Part shown: piece after piece, positions 23,499 through 30,686 of the stretch
Layout of the letters: each line of letters begins with the position of its first letter
How positions within the stretch are numbered: position 1 is the stretch's first letter
Origin: an uncultured Collinsella sp.
GTDB lineage: Bacteria > Actinomycetota > Coriobacteriia > Coriobacteriales > Coriobacteriaceae
Length of the DNA stretch: 43,497 nucleotides
Direction of reading: 5' to 3'
Assembly (NCBI GenBank): GCA_900754525.1
Contig: CAAEDE010000012.1
Coordinates: 1 to 43,497, forward strand
The notes under the pieces: model-generated
Told to the model about the DNA's origin: nothing
Databases searched by the model: none
The model's input: the letters and a program-made list of their open reading frames with translations, nothing else
Position numbers and translations under genes: made by a program

Positions 23499-25124
23499 AT
23501 GGACGTCCGTACGGACGGCGATATTGCCGATAGCTTTTGGTGGCGGCGCACAACGCTGACGCGCCGCACTCCTCTGTATGACGCCTGCGTATCGGTGGGG
23601 CTGCTGGTCGCGGCGACGATTGTGGGCGCGCTGCTCGACCATCCGGGTCTCGCGCCGAGCATCATGATCGTCTATGTGTTCGCCGTTCAGCTGTGCGCAT
23701 TCTTTACCTGGAGTCGCCTGTATTGCTTGCTGAGCTCGGCTGCCGCCGTGGCGCTCTACAACTTCTTGTTTGTCGACCCGCGCTACTCGCTGTCGCTTAT
23801 CGACCGCGGCTATCCCGGCATGTTCTTCATCATGTTCGTGGTCTCGCTTGTGTCGAGCTCGATTGCGTTGGCCCTGCGCCGCGCCTTGGCACAGGCTGCC
23901 GCCAGCGACCGCCGCACGCATATGGTGCTCGAGACCAACCGTATGCTGCAGCGGTGCGCCGACGAGCAGCAGATCGTTCATGCCATGGCTACGCAGCTGG
24001 CGCGTCTTTCGGGCTGTCCAGTCGTGTGGTACAGCGCCGACGCCGAGGGCGATGACCTGCTGCCGCGTGCGACGTACACAGCCGTGGGCGATGCCGCGCC
24101 GGTGCACGAGCTGGCGCCGCAGATGCCGCCGCGGCTCTCGGCGTCCGCCTACGTGGGAACGCCGCTTGACGCCACGTTTGGCGGATCGGCGTTCTATGGC
24201 ATCTACCTGACGGTTCGCACAGGCGACGGCTTGGTGCGCTCGGGCGACCCCGCCTCGGTGGTGGGCGTGCTGGCTATCGTTGCCGAGCCCGACGTGCTGA
24301 CGCATGAGGAACGGACACTTGCCGATGCCATCGTGAGCGAAGGCGAGCTGGCGCTCGACCGCGCCCGCGCCATGGAGGCCCGCGAGGAGGCGGCGGTGCT
24401 CGCCAAAAACGAGCAGCTGCGCGCCAACCTGCTGCGCTCCATCTCGCACGATTTGCGCACGCCGCTCACCAGTATTTCGGGCAATGCCGACGTGCTGCTC
24501 GACCAGGGCTCGACCGGCACCGCGGTGCTCGATGCCCAGACGCGCCGCGGCCTGCTTCTATCCATTCGCTCGGATGCGCTGTGGCTCAACGCCACTGTCG
24601 AGAACCTGCTCGCCATCACCAAGCTCGAGGGCGGCGGTATGCATCTGTCGACTACGCTCGAGCTTATGGACGATATCGTCGAGGAGGCGCTGCGCCACGT
24701 AAGTCCGGCCGTGCGCGAGCACGATCTTAAGGTGGTGGCGTGCGATGAGCCGGCGCTCGTCAACGTCGACGCACGCCTGATGGTGCAGCTGGTGGTCAAT
24801 CTGGTGAACAATGCCATCACCTATACGCCCGCAGGCTCGCATATCGTGATTTCGATTGGCGCTGACGGCGGGCGCGTGACGTGCTCGGTGGCCGATGACG
24901 GCCCGGGCATCGCGCCCGTGGACCGCGAGCGCATCTTTGAGTCGTTCTACACCGCCAACCATGGTCTTGCCGACAGCCACCGCAGCGTGGGCCTGGGTCT
25001 TTCGCTTTGCCGCTCCATTGCGTTGGCGCATGGCGGTAGCATAGAGGTTGCCGCGGCGGACCCGCACGGCTCGGTCTTTACGATTGAGCTTCCCGTCGCC
25101 GACGTTTCGTTTGATAAGGAGTAG
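23499..25124 (+). CDS. KdpD-like sensor histidine kinase lacking the N-terminal KdpD domain
   Basis: The 541-residue protein has four membrane helices of the DUF4118 (KdpD membrane) type within residues 25-130, then a GAF-like region (about 145-290). The HisKA box SISHDLRTPLTS carries the phosphorylated His 317. The ATPase domain shows VNLVNNAITY (N box), VADDGPGI (G1), IFESFYT (F) and SVGLGLSLCRSIALAHGG (G2). The large cytoplasmic KdpD and universal-stress domains found in E. coli KdpD are missing. It overlaps no gene and is four bases from its regulator. It probably senses potassium, turgor or envelope state; no kdpFABC pump is in the window. Confidence 0.88.
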   Translation: MDVRTDGDIADSFWWRRTTLTRRTPLYDACVSVGLLVAATIVGALLDHPGLAPSIMIVYVFAVQLCAFFTWSRLYCLLSSAAAVALYNFLFVDPRYSLSLIDRGYPGMFFIMFVVSLVSSSIALALRRALAQAAASDRRTHMVLETNRMLQRCADEQQIVHAMATQLARLSGCPVVWYSADAEGDDLLPRATYTAVGDAAPVHELAPQMPPRLSASAYVGTPLDATFGGSAFYGIYLTVRTGDGLVRSGDPASVVGVLAIVAEPDVLTHEERTLADAIVSEGELALDRARAMEAREEAAVLAKNEQLRANLLRSISHDLRTPLTSISGNADVLLDQGSTGTAVLDAQTRRGLLLSIRSDALWLNATVENLLAITKLEGGGMHLSTTLELMDDIVEEALRHVSPAVREHDLKVVACDEPALVNVDARLMVQLVVNLVNNAITYTPAGSHIVISIGADGGRVTCSVADDGPGIAPVDRERIFESFYTANHGLADSHRSVGLGLSLCRSIALAHGGSIEVAAADPHGSVFTIELPVADVSFDKE

Positions 25125-25128
25125 CGCT

Positions 25129-25842
25129 GTGCCGAACTCTGCCGTAAAACCGCTCATCTTGGTCGTTGAGGACGACCCCGCCGTTCGCAACTTAATCGTT
25201 GCCGCGCTCGAGGCGCACGGCTTGCGCCATATGGCCGTGGAGACCGCCCATGCCGCCATCGCCGCTGCCTCATCGCAGGCACCGAGCATCGTGCTGCTCG
25301 ATCTGGGCCTGCCCGATATGGACGGCGTCAAGGTGGTGGAGTCGGTGCGCACATGGTCGGGCATGCCGATCATTGTGGTCTCGGCGCGCAGCGAGGATGC
25401 GGACAAGATCCGCGCGCTCGATGCCGGCGCCGACGACTACCTGACCAAGCCGTTTTCGGTCGAGGAGTTGCTTGCGCGCATTCGCACGACGCTCAGGCGT
25501 CTCTCGTATGCGCAAACGGGCGGCGTTGCCTCCGAGGGCTCGTTCGATACCGGCGAGTTGCATATCGATTTTGATGCCGGCATCGCCACGATGGATGGCG
25601 AGGAACTGCATTTGACGCCGATCGAGTACAAGCTCCTGTGCCTGCTGGCGCATAACGCCGACAAGGTGCTGACGCACCAGTTTATCCTGCACGAGATTTG
25701 GGGCACGGCAACTAAGAGCGACCTGGCGAGCCTGCGTGTCTTTATGGGCACGCTGCGCAAGAAGATCGAGTCCGACCCCGCGCATCCGCGCTATATCCAA
25801 ACACACGTGGGCATCGGTTACCGACTGGTCACCCAAGGCTAG
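25129..25842 (+). CDS. KdpE-like OmpR-family response regulator
   Basis: The 237-residue protein starts at a GTG with AAGGAG seven bases upstream, four bases past the kinase stop. The receiver domain has the acidic pair VEDDP, the phosphorylated Asp 58 in VLLDLGLPDMDG, a conserved Ser in VVSAR and Lys in DYLTKPF. A winged-helix DNA-binding domain (about 135-235) ends in HVGIGYRLV, typical of OmpR/KdpE. It should be phosphorylated by the adjacent kinase and control transcription of potassium or osmotic genes, perhaps including kup; the target sites are not evident. Confidence 0.9.
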   Translation: MPNSAVKPLILVVEDDPAVRNLIVAALEAHGLRHMAVETAHAAIAAASSQAPSIVLLDLGLPDMDGVKVVESVRTWSGMPIIVVSARSEDADKIRALDAGADDYLTKPFSVEELLARIRTTLRRLSYAQTGGVASEGSFDTGELHIDFDAGIATMDGEELHLTPIEYKLLCLLAHNADKVLTHQFILHEIWGTATKSDLASLRVFMGTLRKKIESDPAHPRYIQTHVGIGYRLVTQG

Positions 25843-25866
25843 ATCGCCAACCACCATCTCAATATG

Positions 25867-25933
25867 AGTTGCGGTGAAATACGGTCTAAATTTGCCTAAT
25901 TCCAGGCAAAACAGTCCGTATTCCACCGCAACT
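25867..25933. terminator. Nested hairpin between convergent genes
   Basis: AGTTGCGGTG-A-AATACGG pairs with CCGTATT-C-CACCGCAACT, one mismatch in 18 pairs. Inside the loop, TTTGCCT (25891-25897) pairs with AGGCAAA (25904-25910). The element fills the gap between the regulator and the rRNA methyltransferase gene, which converge. T-runs are weak, so bidirectional termination is likely but unproven. Confidence 0.65.
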
Positions 25934-25936
25934 TTG

Positions 25937-28504
25937 TTATTTGCCCTTGGGCTTGCTGGCGTAGAACTTCTTCTTTTTGGGCTTGCCGGCGGGGGAGGGT
26001 TTGCCGGCAAAGTTCGACTTGCCGTTGCCGGCCTGCGCGTGCGCGGGTACTGACGCACGGGGCTTGCGGGCCTCGGGGTTGCGCAGCTCCTCGGTTCGCT
26101 CGGCAATTTCCTCGGCGCTAAAGCCGACTTCTGCCATGGCGTCCTCGATGGGCAGGCGGCGCACGATATAGCAATGATGCACCTTCTGGTTGCGCGCGAA
26201 GTCCTCGGGGATGGTCTGCGCCGTAATGTCCTGTAGCACCACGCCCGCACGCGCGAGCTTGCGCGTTTCGGGGCGGAAGCCGCGCAGGTTGCAGCTAAAG
26301 ATGGCATGGCCGCCCTGCGCGAGCAGGCGCGACACGCCGGCCAAAAGCTCAACATGGTCGCGTTGGACATCCCAGGTGCGGCGGCCCATCTTGGACGAGT
26401 TCGAGAACGTGGGCGGGTCGACAAAGATCAGGTCCCAGCGGTTGCGCGTCTGGCGCTGGTCACGAATCCAGGCGAGCACGTCATCGCGTACAAAGTGATG
26501 CTGCGGCCCCACAAAGCCGTTCTGACGCATATTGCGCTCGGCCCAGTCCAGATAGGTGTTGGAGAGGTCGACCGTCACGGTCTCCTCGACGCCGCCGTCT
26601 GCCGCATAGCAGGTGGCGGTGCCGGTGTAGGCAAACAGGTTGAGGAAACGACGCGCCTGCTTGGCGTGCTCGCGCACCAGGTTGCGGGTGACGCGGTGAT
26701 CCAGGAAGATACCCACATCCAGGTAGTCGTCAAAGTTGACGGCAAAGGTGAGCCCGCCCTCTTCGATGAGCGGGAGGCGACGGCGTGCGATGTTGGCGCG
26801 CTCGCCTGATGCGCCCTTACCGGCGCCCTGCTTGCCGTACTGCGAGCCGCCGCGCGAACGCATGCGGGCCTTGGCGTGCACATGTTCGGCCGGCACGTCC
26901 AGGATACGCGGCGCGATGGCCAGAATGTCGAGCATGCGGGCCTGGGCCAGCGCGGGGTCGATGGTCTTGGGCGCGGCGTATTCGGCGATGACGAGCCAGC
27001 GGCCCGGCGTCTGCGGGCAGCCCTCGTACAGATCGATGGCGGCGGAGTAATCGGGCAGGTCGGCATCGTAGACGCGGTAGCAGCTCACGCCCTCGCGCTT
27101 GGCCCACTTGCGGCGCAGACGGGCATTCTTGCGCAGGCGGTTGGCGAACTGCTCCGACTCCGGGATGAGCACGGGCAGTGGCTTGCCGTCACCCAGGTCG
27201 AGTGTGGCGGCAGGCTCGGGCATGGGGGTGTCGGCGGCGTTGTCGTTGACTTCGTTGGCATCCGCAACTTCGGCCTCGGCATCCGCACTGGTCGAAGCCT
27301 CAAACGCCGCGGCGGCGTGGTCGAGCGAAGGCCAGACTTCGACGGTCGCCTCCTCGTTATTGGGCATGACGGCAATCGAGCGCTCGGGCTCGGCGTGGAG
27401 CGCGCGGGCCAGCAATCCGTCGCGGGTGAGTGCGGCGACCGACGCCGCGGCAAGCTCGGGCGCGCGGCGCAGCTCACCGACCAGCGTCATGGCGTCGTGC
27501 ATGAGCGAAAGCGGGGTCTCGGTGGTGTCTGCGACCACGGCGGCGCCGGCGACGGCGCCCGCGTGGTCCAGTACGGTTGCGGACTTGGCGGCGCAAAAAT
27601 CGACAAAGCGCTTGTAGCCGGCGCACTTAACCATGCGCTCGGCAGTCTTGCGGGCGGCGGGGTCAACATCCGCGGCCACGATGCGTGCCTGGCGCTCGCG
27701 TGCTGCCGTCTCGCGCTCGCGTGCCTCGGCAAGCAACTGCTCCCACAGAGCGGCGTCGTGCAGCTGCCAGCCCTCAAAGCCCCAGCGCTCGCGTGCGGCG
27801 CCCGGGGCGCGGTCGGTCAGAATATTCACGGCCTCCAGCAGCAAACCGCCGCCGGCGCACGAGGCGTCGATCAGCGTGGGAAGGGCTTCATTCTCGTAAT
27901 CGTCGACCGTCAACTCGCGCTCGCACAGTGCGGTCCAGCCGACATGCGCCAGCACCAGGGCGGCGTAGTCGGGGCGCAACACGTGCGCACCCTCGCCGGC
28001 ACGGGTCGCCGCGGGCGGCAGGCGCTTGAACAGCGGGTCGCCCGAAAGGTCCAGGCTTATGCTCGCGCGGCGCTGGCGCAGCGAAAGCAACAGGTGAACA
28101 TCGGGATCGGCGGCGTCGACATCGGCGCGACGGCCCGTGGTTTCGGCCAAGCGGTCGCACAATGCGTCCTTGGCGCGCAGGGCCGAGAAGCGCGTGTTGC
28201 GCAGCTGCTCGGTCACGCCGCGGGCGGTGATGGCGATGGTGGCGCCGGGGCGGATGACGGTCTCCCAGGCGATGTCGTAAACGCTGTTGTACAGTTCATC
28301 GGCATCCTGCGCCTCAAAGCGCCCGAGTACCACGAACACACGGCTCGCCAGGCGCGACCACAGACAGGCGCGGTAGCCTTCTTCGAGCTCGCCCTCAAAT
28401 GTAGCGCGGCCCTTCAGCCGGCGAACATGCGAAAGCCCGAGGCGTTTAAGCTCATCGGCGAGTGCGGACTCAAAGCCCTCGGGGCAGCTTGCGTAAAATT
28501 CCAT
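25937..28504 (-). CDS. rlmKL: RlmKL-type 23S rRNA methyltransferase with a degenerate RlmL half
   Basis: The 855-residue fusion has a THUMP-containing N-terminus (MEFYASCPEGFE at the start), an RlmL-like domain, an acidic linker (about 375-445), an RlmK-like domain and a Lys-rich tail. The RlmK half is intact: FLNLFAYTGTATCYAA and VDPPTFSNSSK (about 696). In the RlmL half the SAM loop reads DASCAGGGLLLEA (213) where E. coli has a DPMCGSGT-type loop, and the catalytic NPPY is replaced by DTTE (326-329). The C-terminal half probably makes m7G2069 (E. coli numbering); m2G2445 activity is doubtful. The ATG has GAGAGG six bases upstream. Confidence 0.85.
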   Translation of the reverse strand: MEFYASCPEGFESALADELKRLGLSHVRRLKGRATFEGELEEGYRACLWSRLASRVFVVLGRFEAQDADELYNSVYDIAWETVIRPGATIAITARGVTEQLRNTRFSALRAKDALCDRLAETTGRRADVDAADPDVHLLLSLRQRRASISLDLSGDPLFKRLPPAATRAGEGAHVLRPDYAALVLAHVGWTALCERELTVDDYENEALPTLIDASCAGGGLLLEAVNILTDRAPGAARERWGFEGWQLHDAALWEQLLAEARERETAARERQARIVAADVDPAARKTAERMVKCAGYKRFVDFCAAKSATVLDHAGAVAGAAVVADTTETPLSLMHDAMTLVGELRRAPELAAASVAALTRDGLLARALHAEPERSIAVMPNNEEATVEVWPSLDHAAAAFEASTSADAEAEVADANEVNDNAADTPMPEPAATLDLGDGKPLPVLIPESEQFANRLRKNARLRRKWAKREGVSCYRVYDADLPDYSAAIDLYEGCPQTPGRWLVIAEYAAPKTIDPALAQARMLDILAIAPRILDVPAEHVHAKARMRSRGGSQYGKQGAGKGASGERANIARRRLPLIEEGGLTFAVNFDDYLDVGIFLDHRVTRNLVREHAKQARRFLNLFAYTGTATCYAADGGVEETVTVDLSNTYLDWAERNMRQNGFVGPQHHFVRDDVLAWIRDQRQTRNRWDLIFVDPPTFSNSSKMGRRTWDVQRDHVELLAGVSRLLAQGGHAIFSCNLRGFRPETRKLARAGVVLQDITAQTIPEDFARNQKVHHCYIVRRLPIEDAMAEVGFSAEEIAERTEELRNPEARKPRASVPAHAQAGNGKSNFAGKPSPAGKPKKKKFYASKPKGK

Positions 28505-28531
28505 GGGTGACCTCTCTGGTTGCGTCGCTCC

Positions 28532-28537
28532 ATTATA
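28532..28537 (-). promoter_or_regulatory. -10 box for the rRNA methyltransferase gene
   Basis: A perfect TATAAT on the minus strand lies 28 bases before the start codon; no good -35 is seen. The same 75-base gap must also hold the promoter of the divergent HAD gene. Confidence 0.35.
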
Positions 28538-28579
28538 TGATGGATACTTCGTTTACTCTCGCCCCCGAAAGGAACCCAT

Positions 28580-29407
28580 ATGATTGATGCGTGCCCCGAT
28601 TCCGCCGTGCTCTTTTTTGACGTGGACGGCACGCTGACGTCGTTCGATCCCGACAACATGACCGACAAGGACTTTTCGGCGGTTCACCCCTCGCAGGCGG
28701 TCGTCGAGGCGTTTCATCGTCTGCGCGACGCGGGACACCAGGCATTTATCTGCACGGGTCGTCCCTTGTGGCTGATTGCCGATGGCCTGCGCGCGCTGAA
28801 CCCGGCGGGTGTCGTTGCCATGGCGGGAGCGACGCTCGAGGTCGAGGGCCGCGTGGTACACGAGGACTGCTTTGATGAGGACGTTATCGAGGAGCTTGCA
28901 CGCCGTATGGCCGCGGCAGGGATTGAAGCCTTTTTCGAGACCAACGTGGCTACCTTTGCCCTGGAACCCGCGGGTGTTGAGCAGCCGTCTCTGATCGGCA
29001 CTTCTGTGGTGCACAGCGCCGAGGAGATGCGCGTCGACGGCCGTCTGCGCGTGGGCAAGGTGTGCATCGTCGCGAGCTACCTGGCTCGCGTAGCCAACGA
29101 TGACGGCTTTATCGATCGCGAGTTTGAGCTGTGCAACACCGGTGGTCAGAATCGCGAGCTGAGCCCCAAGGGCATTGACAAGGGCGTGGGCGTGGCGCGA
29201 GCGCTGGAATACCTGGGTCGCACCGGCAACGCGCGCACCTTTGGCTTCGGCGATTCGGGTAACGACCTGGGCATGCTCGCTGCGGTCGAGACGGCTGTCG
29301 CCATGGGCAACGCCATGCCTGAGGTCAAGGCGGTCGCCGACTACGTGACCGACGATGTCGCACACGACGGCACCGTCACAGCGATGCAGCATTTTGGCCT
29401 CATCTAA
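28580..29407 (+). CDS. Cof-type HAD-superfamily phosphatase
   Basis: The 275-residue protein has the four HAD motifs: FFDVDGTLTSFD (motif I, nucleophile Asp near residue 14), ICTGRP (II), the Lys in SPKGIDKGVGV (III) and FGFGDSGNDLGML (IV). The alpha/beta cap between motifs II and III places it with Cof/class IIB enzymes, which remove phosphate from sugar phosphates or nucleotides. AAAGGAA precedes the ATG. It is divergent from the rRNA methyltransferase and sits ahead of transaldolase, but a 190-base AT-rich gap separates them, so cotranscription is uncertain. Confidence 0.88.
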   Translation: MIDACPDSAVLFFDVDGTLTSFDPDNMTDKDFSAVHPSQAVVEAFHRLRDAGHQAFICTGRPLWLIADGLRALNPAGVVAMAGATLEVEGRVVHEDCFDEDVIEELARRMAAAGIEAFFETNVATFALEPAGVEQPSLIGTSVVHSAEEMRVDGRLRVGKVCIVASYLARVANDDGFIDREFELCNTGGQNRELSPKGIDKGVGVARALEYLGRTGNARTFGFGDSGNDLGMLAAVETAVAMGNAMPEVKAVADYVTDDVAHDGTVTAMQHFGLI

Positions 29408-29600
29408 TGAATCCCGCGTTCTGACGTTTGCTCAAACTGTGACTCTTTGCTTTTGCATGCTCAATCGATTTATCAATCCAAACACTGAGGTGTTTATACC
29501 GTTCGCCGAGAAGATAAAAAACCGCAGTTCACGCCTTGATAAACGTAGGTAAAGTGTTTAGCAGTTTATCGGCCGTATGCTAACGAAAGGAATCAGGCAG

Positions 29601-30305
29601 ATGGCAATCAAGGTGTTCGCTGACGGTGCAAACCTCGAGGGCATGCTCGACATGTACGAGAACGGCAACGTTCAGGGTTTCACGACCAACCCGTCCCTTA
29701 TGAAGAAGGGCGGCGTGACGGATTACCGCGCGTTTGCCAAGGAGGTCCTGGCCCATATCACCGATGTGTCCGTGTCGTTCGAGGTCTTTGCCGACGACGT
29801 CGAGACCATGGAGGTCGAGGCGCGCGAGATCGCTACCTGGGCCGAGAACGTCTACGTCAAAATTCCGTGCGTGACCACCAAGGGCGAGTCCACCGCCGAG
29901 CTGGTCCGCAAGCTTTCCGCCGACGGCATCAAGGTCAACGTCACTACCATCTTTACGCCTACGCAGGTCGATGAGATGGTCGAAGCCGTTGACGCCGAGA
30001 CGCCGTCCATCATCTCGCTCTTTGCCGGCCGTATCGCCGATACCGGCGTCGACCCCATTCCGTTTATGACGGAGTCGGTCAAGAAGGCCGCCGCCAAGCC
30101 CAACTGCGAGGTCCTGTGGGCGTCCACGCGCGAGCTCATTAACATTTACCAGGCAGAAGCCTGCGGTTGCCAGATCATTACAGTGCCCAACAGCATCCTG
30201 GCCAAGCGCAAGAACATCGGTCGCGACCCGTACGAGGTCTCGCTCGACACCGTGCGCGGCTTTGCCAAGGATATCGCCGCTTTGGGCTTCCATATCCTGC
30301 CGTAA
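29601..30305 (+). CDS. Transaldolase / fructose-6-phosphate aldolase family
   Basis: The 234-residue product is of the short TalC/FSA subfamily rather than the 320-residue TalB type. It starts MAIKVFADGANLEGM, with GFTTNPSLMKKG at the first loop. The Schiff-base Lys is in VYVKIPCV, and LFAGRIADTG and LWASTRELINIYQAEACG are conserved barrel segments. The ATG at 29601 has AAAGGA nine bases upstream; the ATG at 29577 has none. It works in the non-oxidative pentose phosphate branch or as an aldolase. The gap 29408-29600 is AT-rich with a small AAACAC/GTGTTT hairpin and probably holds the promoter. The 3' end is partly duplicated downstream. Confidence 0.88.
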   Translation: MAIKVFADGANLEGMLDMYENGNVQGFTTNPSLMKKGGVTDYRAFAKEVLAHITDVSVSFEVFADDVETMEVEAREIATWAENVYVKIPCVTTKGESTAELVRKLSADGIKVNVTTIFTPTQVDEMVEAVDAETPSIISLFAGRIADTGVDPIPFMTESVKKAAAKPNCEVLWASTRELINIYQAEACGCQIITVPNSILAKRKNIGRDPYEVSLDTVRGFAKDIAALGFHILP

Positions 30306-30335
30306 CGCGAACACTGGCTACGCCGCGGGCTGCTC

Positions 30336-30407
30336 GCCCCGGCCTTTCCTTTCCCTATCCCTCACGCGCTTCGCGAGGGTCGCGCTAGGCAAAGGAAAGG
30401 CCGGGGC
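30336..30407. repeat. 17-bp palindrome with inner hairpin
   Basis: GCCCCGGCCTTTCCTTT (30336-30352) pairs perfectly with AAAGGAAAGGCCGGGGC (30391-30407). The 38-base loop has its own CCTC..CGCG / CGCG..AGG hairpin. It sits between the transaldolase 3' end and a second, degenerate copy of that 3' end. Confidence 0.8.
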
Positions 30408-30434
30408 TGCCGACACGAGCTTGCCAGCAAGTTG

Positions 30435-30459
30435 GCGCTTGGCTTCTATATCCTGCCGT
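30435..30459 (+). pseudogene. Duplicated 3' end of transaldolase
   Basis: GCGCTTGGCTTCTATATCCT and the following GCCGT match the last codons of transaldolase (30278-30303) with a few differences, and still read ALGFYILP where the gene ends ALGFHILP. No upstream part of a second gene is present. It looks like a remnant of a tandem duplication with the palindrome 30336-30407 between the copies. After it, 30460-30548 shows nothing recognisable. Confidence 0.6.
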
Positions 30460-30548
30460 GGGCAAAGGTACCCCCGCCTGCGCCGTGCAAAATTGAGAGT
30501 ATTCAGCAAGGAAAAGGTCTTTATCAGTTAACCGAAGCATGGAACGGT

Positions 30549-30581
30549 CCCCGTTTTGGCTCTGATGACGCTAAAACGGGG
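30549..30581. terminator. Hairpin CCCCGTTTT / AAAACGGGG
   Basis: Nine perfect pairs around a 15-base loop, in the gap between the convergent transaldolase and tex genes. No T-run follows on the plus strand, so its terminator role is tentative. From 30582 to 30686 nothing else is seen. Confidence 0.5.
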
Positions 30582-30686
30582 GCTGTTTATGACTTTATTG
30601 CCTCTGTGGGGCGTTCGGAACGGCGGAATTTGCAGAATACTCGCGATATTGCACATCGCTACCGGGGGGACCCTTGCTTTAGGCGT

